Positions 35,173 through 42,857 of a DNA stretch of 64,000 nucleotides are shown piece by piece. The position numbers were made by a program, and so were the translations under genes. Numbering within the stretch: position 1 is the first letter of the stretch; each line of letters begins with the position of its first letter. Source of the DNA: Cupriavidus pampae (lineage in GTDB: Bacteria; Pseudomonadota; Gammaproteobacteria; Burkholderiales; Burkholderiaceae); NCBI RefSeq assembly GCF_914271485.1, contig NZ_CAJZAG010000013.1, positions 159,166 through 223,165 on the forward strand, written 5' to 3'. The notes under the pieces were generated by a model, which was given only the letters and a program-made list of their open reading frames with translations, did not search any database and was not told where the DNA came from.

Positions 35173-35937
35173 ATGAACGAGATCATCCGCCACCCCGCCG
35201 TCCTCTTCGTTCTGCTGCTCGTGTTGCTGGCGATAGCCACGGCCATTGGCGCACTCGTGCTGCGCCGGATCCGGCCGATCCGCGCCGATGGTCGTGACGA
35301 CTTCAATATCACCCAGGGTGCGACGCTGACACTACTGGCGTTGCTGATCGGGTTCACGTTGTCGATGGCGGTCGGACGATACGACCAGCGCAAGAACCTC
35401 GAAGAGGAGGAAGCCAATGCGATTGGCACCGAGTACCTGCGCGCGGAGCTGATCGAGGGTGCGGACGCCGACAAGGTGAAAGCGCTGCTGGTGCGCTACC
35501 TCGACCAGCGGCTTCTCTACTATCAAACGCGCGATCGCGAGCAACTGCGCGCGATCTCGACGGCCACCGCCGCGATCGAGGACGAGATGTGGAGAACCGT
35601 GCGAGGCGTTGCACGCGAGAAGCCCAACCCAATCACCGCGCTGGTGGTAGCGGGCATGAATGACGTCATCAATTCGCAGGGCTATGCCGAGGCGGCGTGG
35701 TTGAACCGCATTCCAATCGCCGCATGGTGCCTGATGATCATCATCGCCTTCTTCAGCACGCTGATGCAGGGCTATGCCGCACGCGCCGAAACGTCGAATG
35801 TGTTTCTGCTCTTCATCCTGCCGGTGACCGTTTCGCTATCACTGTCGCTGATCGCTGATGTCGACAGCCCGCGGGGTGGCCTGATTCGCGTGACGCCACA
35901 GAATCTCATGAGCCTGAAGGCTTCGCTGCATCCCTAG
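35173..35937 (+). CDS. DUF4239 (bestrophin-like) membrane protein
   Basis: This 254-residue protein has two N-terminal membrane segments (FVLLLVLLAIATAIGALVL and ATLTLLALLIGFTLSMAV) and two C-terminal ones (IAAWCLMIIIAFFSTLMQGY and VFLLFILPVTVSLSLSLIAD). They flank a charged helical middle with RYDQRKNLEEEEANAIGTEYLR. That last motif is the hallmark of the DUF4239/bestrophin-like family, whose relatives are anion channels in eukaryotes; channel activity has not been shown for this branch to my knowledge. It follows the DUF1254 pair by 35 bases and may share its transcript. Confidence 0.82.
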   Translation: MNEIIRHPAVLFVLLLVLLAIATAIGALVLRRIRPIRADGRDDFNITQGATLTLLALLIGFTLSMAVGRYDQRKNLEEEEANAIGTEYLRAELIEGADADKVKALLVRYLDQRLLYYQTRDREQLRAISTATAAIEDEMWRTVRGVAREKPNPITALVVAGMNDVINSQGYAEAAWLNRIPIAAWCLMIIIAFFSTLMQGYAARAETSNVFLLFILPVTVSLSLSLIADVDSPRGGLIRVTPQNLMSLKASLHP

Positions 35938-35959
35938 GCAACGCTGGCCGCACTGACAG

Positions 35960-36724
35960 TTAGCCCGGCTCCATGCCGGATTTCTTGATGATCGGGGCCG
36001 CCTCAGGTGCGGTGAGGAATTTCATCAGCGCCTTTGCGGCTTCCGGCGCCAACGAAGTCGTGGGCACGCCTGCCGAATACGTCGTCACGTATTGAATGTC
36101 GGCGGGTAACGGTCCGAGGTAGTCGATACCCTTGGCATGCACCAATTCGCTGACCTGCTGAAAGCCAAGATCGGCCTCCCCGCGCGCGACCAACTCGGCA
36201 ACTTGCGCCCCCGAGGCGGGCTGCTTCAACTTGTCCTTGATCTGGTCGGCGATACCCATCTTCTTGAACATGTCCGCCAGATAGAAACCGCTCGGCCCTG
36301 TGGAGTAGGCCACTGAGTTGGCTGCCAGGACGGCCATCCTGACCTTTTCGCCCGACGAAATATCAGGCCTCGGCAGGCCCGCGCGCAAGGCGATGCCAAT
36401 GCCGACCTTGGCGAAATCCACGCGATTGCCTGCGGCCAGCTTGCCGTCGGCACTCAGCTTGTCCATGGCGCCCGCGCCGATAATGACCACGTCGATCATC
36501 GCACCGTCATTGACCTTCCTGGCAATGGCTTCGGTGCCGCTCCAGCTCACGGCAACCTTGTGCCCGCTCGCGCTTTCGAAGCCCGCAATGAGATCGAGGA
36601 GTGGTTCCTTGACGGCATTGGCAGCCATCAAGGTCACTTCGGCTGCGTGGGCTCCGCTCATGCCAGTCGCCACCAGAGCAGTGACGAACACAGTTCGAAA
36701 CGCAGCATTCCATAGCATCCGCAT
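35960..36724 (-). CDS. ModA-like extracytoplasmic substrate-binding protein
   Basis: This 254-residue protein has a Sec leader (FVTALVATGMSGAHAAE) and a class II binding-protein fold: VTLMAANAVKEPLLDLIAGFESASGHKVAVSWSGTEAIARKV, AVLAANSVAYSTGPSGFYLADMF and VARGEADLGFQQVSELVHAKGIDYLGPLP. It belongs to the molybdate/sulfate-type (ModA/PBP_like) group, but there are no modB or modC genes nearby and the oxyanion-binding Ser/Thr set is not clearly present. It may therefore bind another anion or act as a sensor. AGGAG precedes the ATG. Its neighbour upstream is a GlxA-type regulator 27 bases away in the same direction. Confidence 0.82.
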   Translation of the reverse strand: MRMLWNAAFRTVFVTALVATGMSGAHAAEVTLMAANAVKEPLLDLIAGFESASGHKVAVSWSGTEAIARKVNDGAMIDVVIIGAGAMDKLSADGKLAAGNRVDFAKVGIGIALRAGLPRPDISSGEKVRMAVLAANSVAYSTGPSGFYLADMFKKMGIADQIKDKLKQPASGAQVAELVARGEADLGFQQVSELVHAKGIDYLGPLPADIQYVTTYSAGVPTTSLAPEAAKALMKFLTAPEAAPIIKKSGMEPG

Positions 36725-36751
36725 GACAGGTCTCCTCGCGCTTTAGTCGCC

Positions 36752-37708
36752 CTACTCTCCCCCAACCGCCTCCTGCCTCGCTTTTCTGCGCAAGATATCA
36801 GCCGGCACACCAAAAGTCCGTACGAACGCACGGCGCATGCGCTCCCGGTCAGCGAAGCCTGCTTCCTGCGCCACGACGCTGATCGTATGCCGCCCTTGCT
36901 CGATCATGAATCTGGCCGCCTCCAGTCTCAGTTGCTCCACGGCTTTGGCCGGAGACTGGCCAGTCTCAGCAAGGAAGGCACGACTGAACTGGCGAGGGCT
37001 CAGGTTGGCCACATCCGCAAGTTCCTCGATCGTAAGTGGATTGCGCAGGTTGCGACGAATATGGGTCAAAACGGATTCGATGCGATCCGACTTGGGCGTC
37101 ATGTCGAGCAGCGCGGAGTGCTGCATCTGACCGCCTAGCCGACGCTGGTTCATGACAAGGAGTCTGGCGGCCATTCTCGCGGTATCGGGACCTAGATCGT
37201 TGTCGAGCAATGCCAGTGCAAGGTCGATGCCGGCCGTCATGCCAGCCGAGGTCCAGATCGGACCATCGTTCACGAAGATCCGGTCCTCCTCCGTTTTGAC
37301 CTTCGGAAAGCGCAATCGGAACTCGGCAGCGTGTGCCCAGTGCATGGTCGCGCGCCGGCCATCCAGAAGACCCGCCTCCGCAAGGACAAAGGCACCACTG
37401 CAGATGGAGGTGACGCGCCGCGATGCCTTGGCGGCCTCTCTGACGAATGCCACCACGCCAGCATCCGCGCTGGGCATCTTCATCTCGGTGATCGAGCCCA
37501 CGATGACCGTGTCGAACGCCGTATCCCCGAACGCCTCGGTTTCCAGCTTCATTCCGCCCGACGATTCAACGCTTCCGCCGTGCTCGGAGAGTAGTCGGAT
37601 CACGTAGCGCTGCCCCGCCGGTGGCAGGTTCGCCATTTCAAAAACGGTGAGCGCGGCAAGGCTCATCATCTGAAACCGTTTCGGCACGATGAAACCGATG
37701 CGATGCAT
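36752..37708 (-). CDS. GlxA-family regulator (DJ-1/PfpI + AraC HTH)
   Basis: This 318-residue protein has an N-terminal DJ-1/PfpI-like domain (IGFIVPKRFQMMSLAALTVFEMAN; nucleophile-elbow-like segment TSICSGAFVLAEAGLLDGRRATMHW). A C-terminal pair of AraC helix-turn-helix motifs follows (LTIEELADVANLSPRQFSRAFLAETGQSPAKAVEQLRLEAARFMIEQ and TISVVAQEAGFADRERMRRAFVRTFGVP). Relatives regulate catabolism of amines, nitriles or amino acids. It is divergent from a nitrilase operon 217 bases away and is the obvious candidate regulator. The leftward ModA-like gene may be in the same transcript. Confidence 0.92.
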   Translation of the reverse strand: MHRIGFIVPKRFQMMSLAALTVFEMANLPPAGQRYVIRLLSEHGGSVESSGGMKLETEAFGDTAFDTVIVGSITEMKMPSADAGVVAFVREAAKASRRVTSICSGAFVLAEAGLLDGRRATMHWAHAAEFRLRFPKVKTEEDRIFVNDGPIWTSAGMTAGIDLALALLDNDLGPDTARMAARLLVMNQRRLGGQMQHSALLDMTPKSDRIESVLTHIRRNLRNPLTIEELADVANLSPRQFSRAFLAETGQSPAKAVEQLRLEAARFMIEQGRHTISVVAQEAGFADRERMRRAFVRTFGVPADILRRKARQEAVGGE

Positions 37709-37924
37709 ATCCAGTCCTGCGTCCTCAATATGACCTGGCGTAGTCAGGAATGGCTGGATTGTATTCCCAAGCGCAGGCCAATGCGCTTGACGCGTGGGTG
37801 CCCTCCCTTGCGATGACGGACGTCATGAATGGTGGCAATAACGACCGACGCCGTCGCGACCGGCCCTCTAATGTTCAAGCACTTCTCTTACTTGCCGCAG
37901 GGCCAAACAAAGGATACGCACACC

Positions 37925-38911
37925 ATGTCGAGAATCATTCGGGCCGCCGCCGTCCAGATATCTCCAGTTCTATACAGCCGGGAAGGCACCGTCGACAAAG
38001 TCGTCCGGAAGATCCTGGAACTGGGCAAGCAAGGCGTTCAGTTCGCCACCTTCCCGGAAACCGTCGTCCCTTACTACCCCTACTTCTCGTTTATCGAATC
38101 GCCGTTTGCGATGGGGGCCGAACATTACAAGCTGCTCGAGCAATCGGTGACGGTGCCGTCCGACACCACCCGTGCGATTGGCGAAGCCGCCCGCCAGGCC
38201 GGAATGGTGGTGTCGATCGGCGTCAACGAGCGCGACGGGGGCACGATCTACAACACCCAGCTCCTGTTCGATGCGGATGGCACGCTGGTACAGCGCCGCC
38301 GCAAGCTATCGCCGACTTATCACGAACGCATGGTCTGGGGCATGGGCGACGGCTCCGGCCTGCGTGCCGTGGATACCGCCGTTGGCCGCGTAGGCCAGCT
38401 GGCGTGCTGGGAGCACTACAACCCGCTCGCGCGTTACGCGCTGATGGCCGATGGCGAGGAGATCCATTCGGCCATGTATCCGGGCTCGTTCGCCGGGGAT
38501 CTGTTTTCAGAGCAGATCTCCGTCAACATCCGCCAGCACGCGCTGGAGGCTGGCGCCTTCGTGGTCAACGCCACCGCGTGGCTCACCTCGGAACAGCAAC
38601 AACAGATCCTGCACGACACCAACACCACGCAGGTGGGCCCGATCTCCAGCGGGTGCTTTACCGCGATCGTGTCGCCGGAGGGCGAGTACCTCGGCGGTCA
38701 GCCGCTGCGCGAAGGCGAGGGAGAGATCATCGCGGATCTGGACTTCTGGCAGATCGACAAGCGCAAACGCATGATGGACTCGCGCGGTCATTACAGCCGA
38801 CCGGATGTGCTCGGACTCCTGATCGACCGTACGCCGAGAACGCATGTAATCGAACAAACGCGGCGCGTGCCAGGCGAAGAGCAAGGCAGCGAACTCGACC
38901 TCTTGGCCTGA
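37925..38911 (+). CDS. aliphatic-type nitrilase
   Basis: The ATG at 37925 (MSRIIRAAAVQISPV) is the canonical nitrilase start, giving 328 residues; the frame is open further upstream without support. The catalytic triad is visible as E45 (ATFPETVVPYYPYF), K127 (RRRKLSPTYHERMVWGMGDG) and C161 (QLACWEHYNPLARYAL). The CWEHYNPL environment is typical of bacterial aliphatic and arylaceto-nitrilases rather than amidases. Nitrilases hydrolyse R-CN to acid plus ammonia in the cytoplasm as helical oligomers. It is followed 17 bases later by a beta-carbonic anhydrase gene and then by an NmrA-like gene, opposite a GlxA regulator. Confidence 0.94.
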   Translation: MSRIIRAAAVQISPVLYSREGTVDKVVRKILELGKQGVQFATFPETVVPYYPYFSFIESPFAMGAEHYKLLEQSVTVPSDTTRAIGEAARQAGMVVSIGVNERDGGTIYNTQLLFDADGTLVQRRRKLSPTYHERMVWGMGDGSGLRAVDTAVGRVGQLACWEHYNPLARYALMADGEEIHSAMYPGSFAGDLFSEQISVNIRQHALEAGAFVVNATAWLTSEQQQQILHDTNTTQVGPISSGCFTAIVSPEGEYLGGQPLREGEGEIIADLDFWQIDKRKRMMDSRGHYSRPDVLGLLIDRTPRTHVIEQTRRVPGEEQGSELDLLA

Positions 38912-38928
38912 ACACGAAGGAGCAAAAA

Positions 38929-39471
38929 ATGGAATTCAACAATGTCATGCTTCAGCGCAACGCTGAGTTTGCCACCATCGACTTCGCACCCGAGTTGAAG
39001 ATGATGCCGTCCACCGGGACCGTCGTCGTCGGCTGCGTCGATCCCCGCGTGGATCCGGCCAATGTCCTCGGGTTGAAGCAAGGCGAGGCCGCGGTCATCC
39101 GCAACGTTGGCGGCCGCATCAACAAGCCATTGCTGGAAACGCTGGCAGTGCTCAGCGTGGTGGCGAAGGCCGCTGGACGCCCCGATGGCGCGCGCAATCT
39201 CGTGCTGCTGCAGCACACCGATTGCGGAATCATCGGCTGCCATCACCATGCGCCAGCACTGCTCGCCAAGCATTTGGGGGTGGAGACGAACGCTCTCGAC
39301 GCACTCGCGATCACAGACCCCTACAGGGCCGTGGCACTCGACGTCGCCGCACTGCGCGCCAACACCGACCTGCCTGACGGCCTGACCGTGTCCGGTCTGG
39401 TCTATGACGTCAAGACTGGCCTGATCGATACCGTCGTCCCGCCCGCCCCGCTGCGCGCGCCTGCCGCCTGA
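38929..39471 (+). CDS. beta-carbonic anhydrase family protein
   Basis: The ATG at 38929 follows AAGGAG by 6 bases and gives 180 residues. The zinc ligands and dyad of beta-class carbonic anhydrases are present: C36-x-D38-x-R40 (VVGCVDPRVDP), H96 and C99 (LLQHTDCGIIGC). NVGGRINK supplies the conserved loop. The protein is shorter than the plant type and resembles the compact clade found beside nitrile and amide genes in proteobacteria. It would interconvert CO2 and bicarbonate, or act as a related thio-hydrolase; the link with the nitrilase is contextual only. Confidence 0.9.
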   Translation: MEFNNVMLQRNAEFATIDFAPELKMMPSTGTVVVGCVDPRVDPANVLGLKQGEAAVIRNVGGRINKPLLETLAVLSVVAKAAGRPDGARNLVLLQHTDCGIIGCHHHAPALLAKHLGVETNALDALAITDPYRAVALDVAALRANTDLPDGLTVSGLVYDVKTGLIDTVVPPAPLRAPAA

Positions 39472-39498
39472 CCGCCTCCCTCCAACTCGAGTTTGAAA

Positions 39499-40389
39499 AT
39501 GAACAACGCTTTGTATCTGATTACCGGCGCCACGGGTGCCACCGGCGGCGCCGCGATTGAAGAACTGCTGTCCCAAGGCGCACGCGTCCGCGCCCTTGCC
39601 CATCGCGACGACGAACGCGCCGCCGAGTTGCGCGCCAGGGGCGTCGAAGTCGTGGTCGGCGATCTGCTGGACCATCGCGCGGTGGAAGCCGCGCTGCAAG
39701 GCGTGTCCGGCGCTTACTTCGTCTACCCGATCATGGAGCCCGGACTCGTCGAGGCCACCGTCTGGTTTGCGCATGCGGCGAAGCTTGCGGGCGTGCGCGC
39801 GATCGTCAATATGTCGCAGATCTCCGCGAGCGCGGACGCGCAAAGCCAGGCGTCGCTCGCGCATTGGTACGGGGAACGCGTGCTGGATTGGGCAGGCGTT
39901 CCGGTGACGCATCTGCGACCGACGTTCTTTATGGAATGGCTGACGTATGGCTTTCAGCGCTCGCAGATCGCCAACGACGACCTGTTGCGCGTACCCGCCG
40001 GAGGCGGCCGCCACGCGCCGATTGCAGCCGCGGACCAGGGCCGCGTGATCGCCCGCATCCTGCTGGATCCTGCCACGCATGCAGGCAAGACCTACCCACT
40101 GTTCGGCGCTGAAGAACTGAACCACGAGCAAATCGCGGCAATCCTCGGCGATACGCTCGGCCGCCCGGTGCGCTACGAACCTGAAAGCATCGAATCATTC
40201 GAAGCGCGCCTGAAACGCATCAACTTGTCAGCCCACTTTATTCAACACATCACATCGGTGTACCGCGCCTATCAGGCAGGCGAGTTCGCCGGCATCAACA
40301 ACGTCGTCGAACAGATCACGGGACAGAAGCCCGTTACGGTACGCGACTATGTGGTCGAGAATCGGGCGTTGTTTCAGCCGGCAGGTTGA
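39499..40389 (+). CDS. NmrA-like NAD(P)-binding protein
   Basis: The ATG at 39499 gives 296 residues. A Rossmann motif ITGATGATGGAAIEELL starts almost at the N-terminus. EVVVGDLLDHRAVEAALQGVSGAYFVYPI, RAIVNMSQISAS and LRPTFFMEWLTYGF then follow the atypical extended-SDR/NmrA plan. The YxxxK catalytic pair is not evident, so it may be a redox sensor or a quinone/imine reductase. It is the third gene of the nitrilase operon and its end overlaps the convergent LysR gene by 56 bases. Confidence 0.87.
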   Translation: MNNALYLITGATGATGGAAIEELLSQGARVRALAHRDDERAAELRARGVEVVVGDLLDHRAVEAALQGVSGAYFVYPIMEPGLVEATVWFAHAAKLAGVRAIVNMSQISASADAQSQASLAHWYGERVLDWAGVPVTHLRPTFFMEWLTYGFQRSQIANDDLLRVPAGGGRHAPIAAADQGRVIARILLDPATHAGKTYPLFGAEELNHEQIAAILGDTLGRPVRYEPESIESFEARLKRINLSAHFIQHITSVYRAYQAGEFAGINNVVEQITGQKPVTVRDYVVENRALFQPAG

Positions 40390-41266
40390 GCGACCTCAAA
40401 TCGTCCAGTCTGGACAACAACAGCCGCAGGATCGGTGAAGTATTGCTAGCGCTATAGCCCACCACCAGATCGATGTTGGGCACTTCGCCGGCCAGCGGTC
40501 TGCTCACCACAGACCACGGCATCAGCTTTTGCACATAGGCGGGAATGAGCGTGACGGCGCGGATCGAAGCAATCAAAGACATCACCATCGCAGGGTTGTC
40601 CACGCTCTGCGCAATCTCGACTTCGACGCCGGACTCGAGCAAATAGTCATCGACAACCTTCCGCAATACCTTTGCCTTGTCCGCCATCGCAATGAACGGC
40701 TGATGTCGAAGGTCTTGCGGATGCACCACATCTTGCGCCGTCAGCGGATGATCGCTAGGCATCAGCACCACTAATGGCTCATGGCCGACGACCTCATAGT
40801 TGAGGTCGTAACCTGGCTCCGCGCGCATGAACGCAAGGTCTAGCTTGCCATGTGCCACGGCAGCAGCGAGTTCCGTCGAGTAGTCGCTCGATACCGTCAC
40901 CTCGATGTTCGGTAGCTCCGCGCGCAGCAGATGCATGGCATCCGTCAGCCAGGTCATTTCCTGGCCAGTAAGAAAGCCCAGCCTGAACTGCGGCTTGGAT
41001 GGCTGTGCGGCGCGCCGCGCGGCTTCGACCGCAGCGTCGACCTGCGCCATGGCCAGCCGCGCGTGGTCCATAAACGCCTTCCCTGCTTCGGTCAACGTCA
41101 CACCATGGGCGCCGCGTTGCAGCAGTTCCACGCCGACCTGGTCTTCAAGGTCGCGAATCTGCCGGCTTAGCGATGGCTGCGAGGTATGCAGTCGATTGAC
41201 CGCGGCTTCGGTCAGGCTGCCCGCCTCTGCCACCGCGATGAAATACCTGAGATGCCTTAACTCCAT
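40334..41266 (-). CDS. LysR-family transcriptional regulator
   Basis: This 310-residue protein begins MELRHLRYFIAVAEAGSLTEAAVNRLHTSQPSLSRQIRDLEDQVGVELLQRG, a textbook LysR HTH, followed by an effector domain (FRLGFLTGQEMTWL, AFMRAEPGYDLNYEVVGHEPLVVLMPSDHPL). It resembles HcaR/BenM-type regulators in the HTH-linker region. Its divergent partner is now only a decayed SDR fragment (41.34-41.49 kb). The same leader sequence survives upstream of the intact SDR at 56.9-57.6 kb, so this regulator may act there in trans (inference). Its C-terminal codons overlap the NmrA-like gene. Confidence 0.92.
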   Translation of the reverse strand: MELRHLRYFIAVAEAGSLTEAAVNRLHTSQPSLSRQIRDLEDQVGVELLQRGAHGVTLTEAGKAFMDHARLAMAQVDAAVEAARRAAQPSKPQFRLGFLTGQEMTWLTDAMHLLRAELPNIEVTVSSDYSTELAAAVAHGKLDLAFMRAEPGYDLNYEVVGHEPLVVLMPSDHPLTAQDVVHPQDLRHQPFIAMADKAKVLRKVVDDYLLESGVEVEIAQSVDNPAMVMSLIASIRAVTLIPAYVQKLMPWSVVSRPLAGEVPNIDLVVGYSASNTSPILRLLLSRLDDLRSLNLPAETTPDSRPHSRVP

Positions 41267-41339
41267 GATTCGCCATGCCTGCGAGGCATGCCCTCCCCCT
41301 TACTAAGTCTTTTTCAGAGGCGACGAAAGTCCCTAAATT

Positions 41340-41493
41340 GGCTCCTGTGGTCACCCGAACCCGTTGCAAACGCCTCTTCAGGCATGCGTTGCAGCGATAC
41401 CTTACAGGAGTTTCACATGAACGCAATCTGGTCGATCAAGCCGTTGCACGTTTCGGCCGCCTGGACGTTGCTGTCAACAATGCAGGCACGCAT
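41340..41493 (+). pseudogene. remnant of an SDR gene and its leader (copy of the 57.6-kb locus)
   Basis: Bases 41340-41416 align with the leader of the intact SDR gene (reverse strand of about 57607-57683), with identical runs of 16, 12 and 20 bases. The similarity extends up to an AGGAG and start codon at 41417 (ATG here, GTG there). About 75 codons are then missing, and another frame reads LVDQAVARFGRLDVAVNNAGT (41428-41490), matching the NNAG segment of the same SDR. The sequence after 41493 is unrelated. The gene is therefore a deletion remnant. Confidence 0.78.
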
Positions 41494-41538
41494 TGCAGCC
41501 AGCGAAGCCGAAGCAGTCGTTAAGATCTCACGTTCCAC

Positions 41539-41566
41539 TTGACATCAACCAACTAGTTGGTAGACT
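41539..41566 (+). promoter_or_regulatory. tetR promoter with operator in the spacer
   Basis: The -35 TTGACA (41539-41544) and -10 TAGACT (41561-41566) are 16 bases apart. A perfect 14-bp palindrome ACCAACTAGTTGGT (41548-41561) fills the spacer. The expected transcription start falls at about 41573, next to the ATG at 41574, so the message may be leaderless. The overlap implies autorepression. Confidence 0.72.
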
Positions 41567-41573
41567 GTTGCCC

Positions 41574-42164
41574 ATGGAAGCACTCGACCTCTCTCCCAAG
41601 GCCGTCGAAATTGTCGTCTGCACGCAGTCTTTGCTTGCTACACGCGGTTACAACGGCTTCAGCTACGCCGATATCTCTGAAAAGGTGGGCATCAGCAAGG
41701 CCAGCATTCATCACCACTTCCCCAGCAAGGCGGAACTGGTGCAGATCGTGGTCAAGCTGTACCGCGAGGAGACTCGCAAGGGTGTGGCGGCAATCGAGGC
41801 GCATACCGGGGATCCGCTCGAGCAATTGCGCGCGTACACCGGTTACTGGGAACGTTGTATCCGCGAAGGGACCGCGCCGATCTGCATCTGCGCGATGCTG
41901 GCGTCCGAGCTGCCGGCGATTCCCGAGGCGGCTGCGATCGAGGTGCGCGGGCATTTCCAGGATCTGACCGGCTGGCTGGCTTCGATCCTGGCGAAAGGCG
42001 CGACAACCAAGACGTTCCGTTTGCGCGGCACGGCGGATGCAGAGGCTGCGGCGTTTCTGGCCACCGTTCACGGCGGCATGCTCGCGGCGCGTGTGCATGG
42101 CAATCCCGAGGCATTTGTCTCGATCGTCGAGCGATCCGTACAGGTTTTGTGTTCCGCAGCCTGA
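41574..42164 (+). CDS. TetR-family transcriptional repressor
   Basis: The ATG at 41574 gives 196 residues. The N-terminal HTH reads ATRGYNGFSYADISEKVGISKASIHHHFPSKAELVQIVVKLY (about residues 20-62), ideal for the TetR family. The C-terminal ligand domain has two neighbouring cysteines (APICICAMLASELP), which might sense electrophiles or thiol-reactive compounds. No ribosome site precedes the start, consistent with a leaderless transcript. Its operator (ACCAACTAGTTGGT) recurs in front of the next gene (42215-42230), so it probably represses both itself and the DUF308-like membrane protein downstream. Confidence 0.92.
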   Translation: MEALDLSPKAVEIVVCTQSLLATRGYNGFSYADISEKVGISKASIHHHFPSKAELVQIVVKLYREETRKGVAAIEAHTGDPLEQLRAYTGYWERCIREGTAPICICAMLASELPAIPEAAAIEVRGHFQDLTGWLASILAKGATTKTFRLRGTADAEAAAFLATVHGGMLAARVHGNPEAFVSIVERSVQVLCSAA

Positions 42165-42214
42165 TGGGCTGAGTCGTCCTCGGATATCGGGGACTTTTAT
42201 TTGACCACGCAGTC

Positions 42215-42230
42215 TACCAACTAGTTGGTA
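42215..42230. promoter_or_regulatory. second TetR operator, 16-bp palindrome
   Basis: TACCAACTAGTTGGTA is a perfect palindrome containing the same 14-bp core as the tetR spacer operator. It lies 25 bases before the ATG of the DUF308-like gene; TTGACC at 42201 may be part of its promoter. Confidence 0.8.
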
Positions 42231-42254
42231 GCAATAAACACCACAGGACAGGAC

Positions 42255-42839
42255 ATGGACTACACCCCTAATACCCGATCGCAGGCAAGCGTCTGGCTCA
42301 AGCCTTACTACTACTCGCGCGCGGCATTCTCGATCGTATGGGTCGCCGCTGCGTTCACGATCGGCAGGACCAACCCCGCAGTGGCGGCGATTCTGCTGAT
42401 GGTCTATCCCGCGTGGGACGCCCTGGCCAACCTGTTCGATGCGCACCGCAATGGCGGCATGAAGCGCAACCCGACCCAGGCGCTCAATGTCGTGGCGAGC
42501 GGCGTCATCACCGCCGCCGTGGCAATTGCGCTCGGCATCAGCATGAACGCGGTACTCGGCGTGTTTGGCACATGGGCCATCCTCGCTGGCCTGTTCCAGC
42601 TTGGCACGGGCGTGCGTCGCTGGAAGAGCGCGGGCGCACAGTGGGCCATGATCCTCAGCGGCGCGCAGTCGGCGCTGGCCGGTGCGTTCTTTATCAAGAC
42701 CGCAGCCGGCAGTCAGGTTCCGGGCATCACCGATTTCGCGCCATATGCCGCGTTCGGAGCGTTCTACTTCCTGATCTCGGCGATCTCGCTGTCGGTGGCC
42801 GACATGCGTCGCGCCAAGGAGCGGCGACTGCAAGCCTGA
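42255..42839 (+). CDS. DUF308-like membrane protein under TetR control
   Basis: The ATG at 42255 follows AGGACAGGAC and gives 194 residues. About five to six hydrophobic segments are visible (YSRAAFSIVWVAAAFTIG, AVAAILLMVYPAWDALANLFD, ALNVVASGVITAAVAIALGIS, VLGVFGTWAILAGLFQLGTGV, MILSGAQSALAGAFFI, YAAFGAFYFLISAISLSVAD). The W-x-x-LxG-x-x-QL and RRWKSAGAQWAMILSGAQSALAG segments match the DUF308/HdeD-like group of small polytopic proteins of unknown function. The perfect operator just upstream shows that it is the target of the adjacent TetR. A stress-responsive membrane role is inferred. Confidence 0.85.
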   Translation: MDYTPNTRSQASVWLKPYYYSRAAFSIVWVAAAFTIGRTNPAVAAILLMVYPAWDALANLFDAHRNGGMKRNPTQALNVVASGVITAAVAIALGISMNAVLGVFGTWAILAGLFQLGTGVRRWKSAGAQWAMILSGAQSALAGAFFIKTAAGSQVPGITDFAPYAAFGAFYFLISAISLSVADMRRAKERRLQA

Positions 42840-42857
42840 CGCGCGCGCAGGCAGTTG

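Noticed and set aside
35960..36724. Assigning modA and molybdate uptake
   Set aside because: No modBC genes are near and the oxyanion ligands are not clear, so only a ModA-like label is justified.
37750..38928. 393-codon in-frame extension ahead of the carbonic anhydrase
   Set aside because: It runs in another frame through the nitrilase gene; the carbonic anhydrase has its own AAGGAG and ATG at 38929.
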